Of a DNA stretch of 64,000 nucleotides, positions 19,146 to 27,230 are shown one piece after another (positions within the stretch are counted from its first letter, which is position 1; the number at the start of each line of letters is the position of its first letter). The translations under genes and the position numbers were made by a program. Source of the DNA: Ignavibacteriota bacterium. Lineage in GTDB: Bacteria; Bacteroidota; Ignavibacteria; Kapaibacteriales; UBA2268. The stretch is from contig JAHBUQ010000002.1 in assembly GCA_019637995.1 (NCBI GenBank), forward strand, positions 1,304,423-1,368,422, written 5' to 3'. Under the pieces are notes generated by a model. The model was given only the letters and a program-made list of their open reading frames with translations, ran no database searches and was not told the origin of the DNA.

Positions 19146-20157
19146 TTAGTAAGTCTCCGTACTCTTCAAAAGACAAATTCATAAACTTAAACTTTCCAAT
19201 TGACTCTAAAAAGATTTCACGAATCTTGCCGGAGTAAATTTTTTTATCATTATTCAAATCATTTAAAACAGTTTTTGTATCAAAATCAAAATCAGTCACA
19301 AAGCCATAATTTTGTAGAATCTTAGAAATTCTTTCAAAATTATAACCACTTAAAATTTTCAATTCTCTCGAAAAAGCAGCAGCTGCATAAATGCCATAAG
19401 CAACAGCTTGTCCATGACTTATTTCATTTCTAAGCTCTAATGCATGTGCAATTGTATGTCCGAAATTTAGAATATGTCTGATGCCATTGTCATATAAATC
19501 CTGACTTACTATTTCAATTTTCGTATCAACAGCCAGTTCGATAATTGATTTAAGGTTCGGTTGTTTTTTAAAATCTGTAATATTGAGTACTGATAACTCT
19601 GATAAAATTTCAAACAGTATAGCATTTGCTACAAGAGAAATTTTTATTAGTTCTGCAATTCCATTCCGGACTTCTTTGTCGGGTAAATTATCCAGAAAAT
19701 CAATGGAAATCAAAATATAATCAGGAATTTTAAAGCACCCGATTGAATTTTTTATTTCATTATGATTAATTCCGTTCTTGCCACCAATTGCAGCATCAAC
19801 CATAGCCAGAAGTGAAGTTGGAACTAAAATAAGGTTTGTACCCCTTTTGTAAATAGAAGCTATAAATCCAGCAATATCACATACAATTCCACCACCAATT
19901 CCGACTATTGTAACACTTCTTTCTATTTCTCTAACAATCAACTCAGATAATAAAAGGGCAATTTGATCTAAATTTTTGTTTTTCTCTATACTTTCTATAA
20001 CAAATTGATTATTAATTTTCAAATCACTAAAGAATAATTCAACAACATTACTATCAATTATACAAAAATAATCAGGGTTATTGAAAAATTTGAGGACAGA
20101 TTCAATATCGCAAAAACTATAAACATGATTTGTAGATTTTATTTCAGACATTTCCAA
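19132..20157 (-). CDS. aroB: 3-dehydroquinate synthase
   Basis: 341 residues. It cyclises DAHP to 3-dehydroquinate using NAD+ and a metal ion. The NAD-binding block GIGGGIVCDIAGFIAS, then RGTNLILVPTSLLAMVDAAIGGK and the metal-ligand region RHILNFGHTIAHALE and HGQAVAYG, are all present and in order. The N-terminal part is short but complete. It lies 2 nt after the DAHP synthase gene and overlaps aroD by 14 nt. Confidence 0.96.
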   Translation of the reverse strand: MEMSEIKSTNHVYSFCDIESVLKFFNNPDYFCIIDSNVVELFFSDLKINNQFVIESIEKNKNLDQIALLLSELIVREIERSVTIVGIGGGIVCDIAGFIASIYKRGTNLILVPTSLLAMVDAAIGGKNGINHNEIKNSIGCFKIPDYILISIDFLDNLPDKEVRNGIAELIKISLVANAILFEILSELSVLNITDFKKQPNLKSIIELAVDTKIEIVSQDLYDNGIRHILNFGHTIAHALELRNEISHGQAVAYGIYAAAAFSRELKILSGYNFERISKILQNYGFVTDFDFDTKTVLNDLNNDKKIYSGKIREIFLESIGKFKFMNLSFEEYGDLLNDLR

Positions 20158-20159
20158 AA

Positions 20160-21221
20160 TCAGTAGTTGATATTAATATAATTGATAAGCCTTTCGAGTT
20201 CACGAGGTTCGATAGACTGTTTGCCGTCAGTAATAGCATCATGCGGAGCATTGTGAGTTTCAACTATCAAGCCGTCTGCTCCGAGTTTTAAAGCAGCTTC
20301 AGCAGTCGGTACTACGAACTTCGCATCTCCGCATGCATGAGATGGGTCGAAAACGATTTTCAAGTCAGTATGCTCACGAAGCTCAAGAATACTTGCCAAA
20401 TCAGGTGTGTTGCGCATCATAGAATCAATTTGCTCGAATGTGCGAATTCCCCTAAGACAAAGTATAACATTCGGGTTGCCTGCATTTATTATATATTCAG
20501 CAGAAAGTAGAAATTCATTGATAGTTGAGTTAAAGCTGCGTTTCAGTAAGACCGGTTTACGGTCCAAAGCTGTTTTCTTTCCGATTTGTTTCAGAAAACC
20601 GTAGGAAAACATATTGCGGCTACCGATCTGAATAATATCGGCAAATTCATAAAGCTCTTCTAACTGCCTTGAATCAGTAAATTCTGTAACAACAAACATA
20701 TTATACATTTCAGCAATACTTTTCATCATTTTCAAGCCCTCATCCTCAAGTCCTTGAAATGAATAAGGTGAAGTCCTGGGCTTGAAAGCACCGCCTCTGA
20801 GAAGGCGAATACCATTTTGATTAAGATGTCCGGCTATATCTCTTAGCTGCGTTTCAGACTCAATAGTACAAGGACCGGCGATGAGGAAAGGCATTTTTTC
20901 GAGTACTGAATCCAAATCGCCTGTAATAATACTATCAAGTTTGTAAAAGTCAGATTTTGAATAAAATAATATTTCTCTTAATACTTTCTCAATCAAATGT
21001 GGGTTAATCTCACCCTCAAACTGATTCTTCAGCGAAGTAATTATTTCAAGTTCTCTTGTTTTATCATAAACAGATAAACATTGCTTTTTTTTTATACTAA
21101 TAATGGCATCAGAAATAGTCTTCCGCTTGATAAGTAAGCGGATGATTTCTTTATCAATGTCATTGACATCAAGTCTGAGATTATTTATCTCAACCATATC
21201 AGAATTTGAAATATTAATCAA
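20160..21221 (-). CDS. aroG: Chorismate mutase - DAHP synthase (type I-beta) fusion
   Basis: 353 residues. Residues about 10-90 form an AroQ-type chorismate mutase helical domain (LRLDVNDIDKEIIRLLIKR..., with a second helix ending LREILFYSK). Residues about 105-353 are the DAHP synthase barrel of the KDPG-like I-beta group: FLIAGPCTIES, RGGAFKPRTSPYSFQG, QIGSRNM, LKRSFNST and DPSHACG. It makes DAHP from PEP and erythrose 4-phosphate. In such fusions the mutase domain also mediates feedback inhibition by prephenate or chorismate (known for the Bacillus-type enzyme; inferred here). It is overlapped by slyD for 8 nt. Confidence 0.94.
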   Translation of the reverse strand: MINISNSDMVEINNLRLDVNDIDKEIIRLLIKRKTISDAIISIKKKQCLSVYDKTRELEIITSLKNQFEGEINPHLIEKVLREILFYSKSDFYKLDSIITGDLDSVLEKMPFLIAGPCTIESETQLRDIAGHLNQNGIRLLRGGAFKPRTSPYSFQGLEDEGLKMMKSIAEMYNMFVVTEFTDSRQLEELYEFADIIQIGSRNMFSYGFLKQIGKKTALDRKPVLLKRSFNSTINEFLLSAEYIINAGNPNVILCLRGIRTFEQIDSMMRNTPDLASILELREHTDLKIVFDPSHACGDAKFVVPTAEAALKLGADGLIVETHNAPHDAITDGKQSIEPRELERLINYININY

Positions 21222-21642
21222 TGCTTAAAAGTTCTATTTCAAAAGTCAAATCTTCTCCTGCAAGCTCATGATTTGCATCAATTATAAGCTCTTCTTCAGT
21301 TACTTCCACAATATTGGCATAGAGTGAATTGCCGTCTTTGAGGGGCATTTCAAGCATATCACCAACTTGTAAATCTCCATCGGTCTGAACTTCATCCTTT
21401 GCAATATTGAATATAAGGTCTTCGCTATGAGGACCATAAGCTTCCTCTACGGGAATATTGATAATCTTTTTTTCACCGGCTGACATGCCGATTATCCCAT
21501 CTTCAAAACCGGGAATTACTTCACCTTCACCGATTGTGAATGTAAATGGTTCTTTCTCGTCAGTTGAATCGAAAATTGATCCATCAGATAATTTCCCAAC
21601 ATAAGTAACTGATACATTACTTCCAATCTGAGCTGTTGTCAT
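21214..21642 (-). CDS. slyD: FKBP-type peptidyl-prolyl isomerase, SlyD-like
   Basis: 142 residues from the ATG at 21642, which has AAGGAT upstream; the frame is open to 21684 but with no better start. The FKBP core (GSNVSVTYVGKLSDGSIFDST, split at VGK) is followed by the flap insert typical of SlyD (GPHSEDLIFNIAKDEV). The family's histidine-rich metal-binding tail is absent. The role is prolyl isomerisation and chaperoning in the cytoplasm. It is the first gene of the shikimate operon and overlaps the DAHP synthase gene by 8 nt. Confidence 0.9.
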   Translation of the reverse strand: MTTAQIGSNVSVTYVGKLSDGSIFDSTDEKEPFTFTIGEGEVIPGFEDGIIGMSAGEKKIINIPVEEAYGPHSEDLIFNIAKDEVQTDGDLQVGDMLEMPLKDGNSLYANIVEVTEEELIIDANHELAGEDLTFEIELLSID

Positions 21643-21739
21643 AGTTAAATCCTTATTTAAAATACAATTTTTAAAATTTATCAACTTCTATACTGAAAAA
21701 TAAGTAATTATTTAGTTTTAAAAAAATATTGGTGAAAAT

Positions 21740-22021
21740 ATGTCAGTAATTAACAAAAAATTTCAAACAAAAGCAAGTTCTTCTGAAATGCGTCATTTCA
21801 TAGATACTAAAGTTTTAGTAAATCCTGCACTAAAACCAATGGTAGATTCAGCTGCCTGGAACGGCAATACTCTGTTTCTTTCGTCAAAACTTGGCAAAGG
21901 AACAATCCACCTTGAAGATAATTTAGTCGAAGTAAATATTGAGTTAAATTTCTTTGGTAGTATGGCAAAAAATACAATTGAAGCAACTCTTGACAAAGAA
22001 TTCAAACAGCTTAATCCCTGA
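21740..22021 (+). CDS. Small protein resembling the polyhydroxyalkanoate-granule system family
   Basis: 93 residues, no signal peptide. The pattern is a short helix, then AAWNGNTLFLSSKLGKGTIHLEDNLVEVNIELNFF (beta strands), then a helix ending ATLDKEFKQL. This resembles the PHA_gran_rgn/'polyhydroxyalkanoic acid system' small proteins, which show W.G..L.F, G.I.V..D.V.V...L and a C-terminal helix. No PHA synthase is nearby, so granule association is not supported by context. It is divergent from slyD and converges on the phosphoesterase gene with 13 nt between. Confidence 0.5.
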   Translation: MSVINKKFQTKASSSEMRHFIDTKVLVNPALKPMVDSAAWNGNTLFLSSKLGKGTIHLEDNLVEVNIELNFFGSMAKNTIEATLDKEFKQLNP

Positions 22022-22034
22022 TTATAAGTATATT

Positions 22035-23276
22035 TCAACTATTTGATACTAAATTTAAGGGTTTTTTAAGTGTGAATAATGTTATTTCCGGATTTACGCC
22101 TAAACGAATTGGAGGTCCAGACACACCTATTCCACGATTAACATATAAATATTGATTCCCTTGACTGTAAAGCCCCATAAAATGCTTATATACAGCTTTT
22201 ACAGGCGATAAATCAAAACCCAGGAATTCAAATGCAACCTGACCGCCGTGAGTGTGTCCCGATAAAGTCAAATCAGTAAAACGTTTTCCCAGAACATGGC
22301 TTTCCCATGTTTTGGGATCGTGACTCATCAATATACTCACATTCTTTGGATTAATACCTTCGTATGCTTTATCAAAATCACCGAAAGTCTGACGTGAGCC
22401 GATATTATCAACTCCTATCAGATTCAACTCGCTGCCTTTGATTTTGAGAGTCCTGTTTTCATTAATCAGTAATTTTACCCCTGTGTTGTTTATTCGCTTT
22501 AGTAATTTTTGGTGGTCTTCATTGGACATATAATGGTCGTGATTGCCAAGACAAGCATAAACTCCGTGATAAGATTTCAAGCTCCTTAAAAATTTATCGC
22601 CGAAATCCAATTCCTCATATCTGAAATTGACAAAATCCCCGGTGATTAAAATTAAATCAGGTGAAAGTGAATTAACGATTTTTCCGATTTTCTCTAAAAT
22701 ATTGCCTTTCATATATTTTCCGAAATGCAAGTCAGAAAGCTGTACTATTTTAATTCCGTCCAAATTTAGCGGCAAATTTGGCAAATAAATCGTTTCTCTA
22801 AATAATTTCAAATCATAAACTGTATGAGCAAGCCCCTTCACTGCGAGTGCAAATGGTACCCCTGCAAAACTCCAAGCCAGATTTCCAATAAATTTCCTTC
22901 GTGCATAGACTGAAGGTTTTATTTCAGGAATATTCTGTTCCGCTGATTTTGGTTTGAATAATTTTGTCGAAAATCGAATTAATTCAATAACAATCAGTAC
23001 CGGCACAATAACTAACTTCGGAAGATACCAGAAACTTGTCAATAAATTCAACCAGTTAATATATTCCGGACCCGGAAAAACCATGAAATTGTAATAGTTT
23101 GAAAAAACAAAAATTAATAGCATAATTATCGAAATCCAAAAAGGTATCCGATACCAATTTTTGTTATAATTTTTTGATTTGCAGTATTTTTTCCAGCGAG
23201 AAATCACAAAATAATCCAATGCAGTAAGGATCAAAAGTAAAATGCCGGAGAAAATAATCATTCTGGTATAATTCAT
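22035..23276 (-). CDS. Membrane-anchored calcineurin-like metallophosphoesterase (YkuE-like)
   Basis: 413 residues. Three hydrophobic segments occupy about residues 5-28, 42-68 and 80-105. A fourth lies around 132-148, preceded by ARRKF, which resembles a twin-arginine-like or stop-transfer segment. The phosphoesterase domain spans about residue 170-400 with all dimetal motifs: QLSDLHFGKYM, ITGDFVNF, CLGNHDHY, LMSHDP and LSGHTHGGQV. Similar proteins (YkuE/YaeI) are membrane-linked hydrolases, in some bacteria acting on UDP-diacylglucosamine or phospholipids. The substrate is not deducible here. Confidence 0.85.
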   Translation of the reverse strand: MNYTRMIIFSGILLLILTALDYFVISRWKKYCKSKNYNKNWYRIPFWISIIMLLIFVFSNYYNFMVFPGPEYINWLNLLTSFWYLPKLVIVPVLIVIELIRFSTKLFKPKSAEQNIPEIKPSVYARRKFIGNLAWSFAGVPFALAVKGLAHTVYDLKLFRETIYLPNLPLNLDGIKIVQLSDLHFGKYMKGNILEKIGKIVNSLSPDLILITGDFVNFRYEELDFGDKFLRSLKSYHGVYACLGNHDHYMSNEDHQKLLKRINNTGVKLLINENRTLKIKGSELNLIGVDNIGSRQTFGDFDKAYEGINPKNVSILMSHDPKTWESHVLGKRFTDLTLSGHTHGGQVAFEFLGFDLSPVKAVYKHFMGLYSQGNQYLYVNRGIGVSGPPIRLGVNPEITLFTLKKPLNLVSNS

Positions 23277-23363
23277 TAAATTCTCATTATTATGAATTAA
23301 TATTGACGAAATTAGATGCTAATTCGTTTTACTACAAACATATTAATAATTTTAGGAAATATA

Positions 23364-23918
23364 ATGGCAGCTACACCTTCAAATATGTTAGCATTGGGAA
23401 CTACCGCTCCCGATTTTGAGCTTTTTAATCCTGTTGTTAATAAAAATCAATCATTAAATGAGTTGAAATCCGGTATCGCAACAGTAATTATGTTTATTTG
23501 CAATCATTGTCCATATGTAATTCATATTAATTCAACACTTGTTGAATTATCAAATGAATACATAAAAAAAGGCATCTCATTCATTGGAATTAATTCAAAT
23601 GATGTAGTCAATTATCCTCAGGATTCACCCGAAAAAATGAAATTATTCGCTTTGAAAGAGGGTTATAATTTTCCCTACCTTTTTGATGAAACTCAGGATA
23701 TAGCAAAAGCCTATCATGCAGCATGCACTCCTGATATTTACGTATTCGACAAGGATTTGAAATTGGTTTACCGCGGACAGTTTGATAACTCCAGACCCAA
23801 TAACGGATTGCCCGTAACAGGAAGCGACCTCGCATCTGCACTTGATGCATTAATTAGAGGTGAGAAGGTTAACAATGAACAGACTCCAAGCATAGGTTGC
23901 AACATCAAGTGGAAATAA
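23364..23918 (+). CDS. Thioredoxin-fold redoxin (AhpC/TSA-like)
   Basis: 184 residues from the ATG at 23364 (AGGAAA upstream); the longer frame from 23316 has no ribosome site. The domain begins GTTAPDFELFNPV, carries a CxxC active site in FICNHCPYV near residue 49, and has the redoxin strands FIGINSND and PDIYVFDKDLKLVYRGQFD. CNHCPY is typical of a thioredoxin-family subgroup annotated as peroxiredoxin-like. No signal peptide is seen, so it is probably cytoplasmic. It stands alone. Confidence 0.85.
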   Translation: MAATPSNMLALGTTAPDFELFNPVVNKNQSLNELKSGIATVIMFICNHCPYVIHINSTLVELSNEYIKKGISFIGINSNDVVNYPQDSPEKMKLFALKEGYNFPYLFDETQDIAKAYHAACTPDIYVFDKDLKLVYRGQFDNSRPNNGLPVTGSDLASALDALIRGEKVNNEQTPSIGCNIKWK

Positions 23919-24005
23919 TTAATAATTAGTGAATTGTATAAAAATAAATCAAATATATAACCGTAAAGTGTTTAACAGAATATATTATGCAATAAAAAAT
24001 TAAAG

Positions 24006-24035
24006 TTGAAATTGTAACTTATTTGATTATTTTTG
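24006..24035 (+). promoter_or_regulatory. Putative Bacteroidetes-type promoter (TTG-N19-TATTTTTG)
   Basis: TTG at 24006-24008 and TATTTTTG at 24028-24035, with 19 nt between, fit the -33/-7 pattern. The gene start chosen below is 72 nt downstream; an alternative ATG lies at 24066. Confidence 0.5.
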
Positions 24036-24107
24036 CTCTATATATAAAGTTGACAACTGAAATAAATGAGAATATTTTGTAGATTTATAATTTTAGGTTT
24101 TTCTGTG

Positions 24108-27100
24108 ATGAAAAAATACACATTTTATATTTTATTGGTAACCATATTATTTGGTGCAGAAGCTCAATCTCAATGGAGACCTTATGGGGTTCCTGAGTAT
24201 ATCAAGGCAGAATACTTTGAGAATTTCCCCAATTTTTATCAATATCCTATCAATGGTAGATTACGCCATTTTCCTACTCCTCCGGAAGATTTGAAATATG
24301 TTCCTGAACAAACTCGTTTCTTATCTTCAGACGGTATTGAGATAGTTAATGCATCGAGTTCATTTCCTGATGCAAAAACAGAAACCTGGATGGCTATTAA
24401 TCCATTGGATCCAAATAATTTAATTGCAACAAGTAATGATAACCGCTTCCTCGGAGGATTTCAAGGTTTCAGAATGAGTGCATTCGTCACAAAAGATGGA
24501 GGTCGTAACTGGGTTCACAGTCCAACTCCAGCAAATAGCGGACATTGGATTACACCACAGGGTTCGAGAGCTACGATTTTTGACCCGGGAATTACCTACG
24601 ACCACGAAGGCAATGTGTATTATATTTACGGATTCTCTGAAACTACATGGGGAAGTGATGACAAAGATACTGAAAAAAATGGTGTATTCGTAGTCAAATC
24701 TACAGACGGAGGCTCAAGCTGGAATGCTCTTGAGGAGTATGGAATTAACGGTATTGTTGCTATCACTAATGACGCATTCCAATCAAGCGATAACCCATTT
24801 CATGACAGATACAGCGTGGGTGCGGACTGGTCTGAAACATCACCGCATCAGGGTAATATTTATGTTACATGGAGAGTTTTCCGCGGAATGAATGGTGTAG
24901 TATTCAGCCGTTCAACCAATGGCGGTAATACATGGTCTTCTTATCGCAGACTTGCTTTGGGCGGTCAGGCTCCTCAGCCTGTTACCGGACCCGATGGTGA
25001 TGTTTATGTGACCTGGATAGATGTTGATATGAATGGAAATTCACGAGCTATGTTTATTCGTTCTACTGATGCCGGCAATAGCTTTGGCAATCCTATTGAA
25101 GCACAACGTATAGCCAGTATCGGCAATCGCCACCCTTCAAGCGGAAGATTTGTCCTGACAGATAAGCAAGACATTAGAGTTTCATCAGTACCTCAAATGG
25201 CTGTAGATATTTCTCAATCACCAAATCGTGGTACAATTTATATTGTTCAGGCTGGACGTGAAACCTCAAATGGTCCTTATGGAGTCTATCTTGCAAAGTC
25301 AACTAACAATGGACTTTCCTGGGAAAAGAATATTAGAATAGATAATTCAATTAACAGACGAGATATGTTTTTCCCATCAATATCTTGTGACCCTAAAACA
25401 GGAATGGTGGCTGTACTTTATTATTCCTCACAGAATGATGACGATAATGTCGGCGTTGATGCTTATGTAGCAATCTCACAAGACGGTGGCAATACATGGC
25501 GTCATTTGAGAGTTACACCTTCAACATTTTACCTGAACCAGCGCAGTACTGTTTTCCCTCAAGGTGGAGAAGGCAATATCTACTGGGGAGATTATACACA
25601 CATAGTTGCTTTCGACAATAAAGTTTATCCATTATTCTGGATGCCTACAAGGGCTGATTATGCTTATCAGACAAATGCCTTATTTACGGCATTTATTTCA
25701 CCGGCTCCACAACCTCCAATTGATGTAGCTTTCGAAACACAACTTTCACCAACAAGATTAAGACTTAACTGGATTCATCCGACTAAGACTCTGTTAGGTG
25801 ATGACCTGACTGAATTTAAGATTAACATTTACAAAGGCGAAACAAACATAGGTGAAGTTCAGCATAATCAAACAGCTGAATTCATTGACAGCGATGTTGT
25901 TTACGGTTCAAGCTACACCTACTTCCTTGAAACTGAAATGCCTAACGGACTAAAAAGTGCAAAAGTTGAAATCAATGCTATAGCAGGTGGCAATCCTAAG
26001 CCGAAACCACCAACAGAACTTGCTTGGAGACCACATCCTAACGGAGTAACATTCACATGGAGAAACCCAAGGCAAACTGTTGCAGACGAACCTTTGCTTG
26101 ATAATCTGAAAATTGCATTTTATAATGCTGCAACAAATCAGTTAATTGAATCTGTTGGTTCTTCTGAATTCACTGCCGGTTCTGTTAATTCACATACTGT
26201 TGTCATGGATACTGAAAAATTCTACAAGATTAGAATTAAAGCCGTTACTGTCAGAGGTAATGTTGAAACTGAAAGCGATTTTTCTGCAGATGAAATTATA
26301 GCATATTCCGGAGCACCAAAATCTGACATTGATGAAAATTTTGATAATACTGAATCCATAATTCCTCATTATATTTCAGACAAATGGGGGCTTACTACTG
26401 AAAAAGCAAAATCAGAACCAAACAGTCTTACAGATTCACCAGGAAGTAACTATGCAGCTAATCAGTATGAGTATGTTATATTAGCACCGGTTGTCTTATC
26501 TGCGGACAAATCAACTCTCAGTTTTGACCATATAGCGCTAATTGATACTACTGTGAGATTTGATGTAAACAATAATCCAACTTATGATTTTGGTGATATA
26601 TCTTACTCACGTGATTTCGGAAAAACCTGGAATATGCTCAAATGGGTAAATTCAGCAACTTCTGAAGAATTTTTCACAGGTAATCTTGCAGGCAGTCAGT
26701 GGCAATCACTTGCATTCAATTTGTCGCAATATACCGGCGATACTGTTCTGTTCAGATTTGCACTTGGTTCAAATGATTTCAGACAAGCTGAAGGCTGGTT
26801 CATTGATAATATCAAAATGGACAACAGACCATCATCTGTTAATTATGACCTGCTTGAAATGACAAGATTATTTGTCAGCCCAAATCCTGCTAATAATTTT
26901 GCAAGAGTTTCTCTTACAACTGTTACAAATGCGGATTTGCGCATTGAGCTCTATGATTTGTTAGGTAGTAAAATTGATATTCGCAATGTTGGTATGATTA
27001 ATCAGGGCGAATATTCATTCGATTTCAAATTAAGTCAGCTAGCTGATGGCGTTTATTACTTTCGTATATCACTTGACAATTATACAAAAACTATTCCTGT

Positions 27101-27116
27101 AAGTGTTGTAAGATAA
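24108..27116 (+). CDS. T9SS-exported BNR-repeat protein with Fn3 domains
   Basis: 1002 residues from the ATG at 24108 (MKKYTFYILLVTILFGAEAQS, a clean signal peptide); an in-frame ATG at 24066 is possible. Residues about 80-530 hold sialidase-type Asp-boxes (STDGGSSW, STNGGNTW, STDAGNSF, STNNGLSW, SQDGGNTW). Two fibronectin type III-like domains follow (about 540-735), then a jelly-roll-like region with GWFIDNIKMDN. The last 80 residues are a type A T9SS sorting domain (FVSPNPANNF... ELYDLLG... LADGVYYFRIS). It should be secreted or surface-attached through T9SS. No catalytic sialidase residues are confirmed. Confidence 0.88.
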   Translation: MKKYTFYILLVTILFGAEAQSQWRPYGVPEYIKAEYFENFPNFYQYPINGRLRHFPTPPEDLKYVPEQTRFLSSDGIEIVNASSSFPDAKTETWMAINPLDPNNLIATSNDNRFLGGFQGFRMSAFVTKDGGRNWVHSPTPANSGHWITPQGSRATIFDPGITYDHEGNVYYIYGFSETTWGSDDKDTEKNGVFVVKSTDGGSSWNALEEYGINGIVAITNDAFQSSDNPFHDRYSVGADWSETSPHQGNIYVTWRVFRGMNGVVFSRSTNGGNTWSSYRRLALGGQAPQPVTGPDGDVYVTWIDVDMNGNSRAMFIRSTDAGNSFGNPIEAQRIASIGNRHPSSGRFVLTDKQDIRVSSVPQMAVDISQSPNRGTIYIVQAGRETSNGPYGVYLAKSTNNGLSWEKNIRIDNSINRRDMFFPSISCDPKTGMVAVLYYSSQNDDDNVGVDAYVAISQDGGNTWRHLRVTPSTFYLNQRSTVFPQGGEGNIYWGDYTHIVAFDNKVYPLFWMPTRADYAYQTNALFTAFISPAPQPPIDVAFETQLSPTRLRLNWIHPTKTLLGDDLTEFKINIYKGETNIGEVQHNQTAEFIDSDVVYGSSYTYFLETEMPNGLKSAKVEINAIAGGNPKPKPPTELAWRPHPNGVTFTWRNPRQTVADEPLLDNLKIAFYNAATNQLIESVGSSEFTAGSVNSHTVVMDTEKFYKIRIKAVTVRGNVETESDFSADEIIAYSGAPKSDIDENFDNTESIIPHYISDKWGLTTEKAKSEPNSLTDSPGSNYAANQYEYVILAPVVLSADKSTLSFDHIALIDTTVRFDVNNNPTYDFGDISYSRDFGKTWNMLKWVNSATSEEFFTGNLAGSQWQSLAFNLSQYTGDTVLFRFALGSNDFRQAEGWFIDNIKMDNRPSSVNYDLLEMTRLFVSPNPANNFARVSLTTVTNADLRIELYDLLGSKIDIRNVGMINQGEYSFDFKLSQLADGVYYFRISLDNYTKTIPVSVVR

Positions 27117-27150
27117 AATGAATGTAATTTTTCGTTAATTTACAAAAAAA

Positions 27151-27187
27151 AGCGATAAAATAATATTAATATTTTGTCGCTTTTTTT
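27151..27187 (+). terminator. Rho-independent terminator
   Basis: AGCGATAAAATA (27151-27162) pairs with TATTTTGTCGCT (27170-27181), twelve pairs with one G-T, followed by T7. It ends the T9SS protein gene. The TTTG within its right arm doubles as the -33 element of the tilS promoter. Confidence 0.8.
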
Positions 27188-27203
27188 AATTTGAGTAGTT
27201 TTG
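27173..27203 (+). promoter_or_regulatory. Bacteroidetes-type promoter for tilS (TTTG-N19-TAGTTTTG)
   Basis: TTTG at 27173-27176 and TAGTTTTG at 27196-27203, 19 nt apart, match the known -33/-7 consensus. The ATG at 27231 is 27 nt downstream, giving a short leader. Confidence 0.6.
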
Positions 27204-27230
27204 CATTTTATTATATATTATCTTAAAAAA

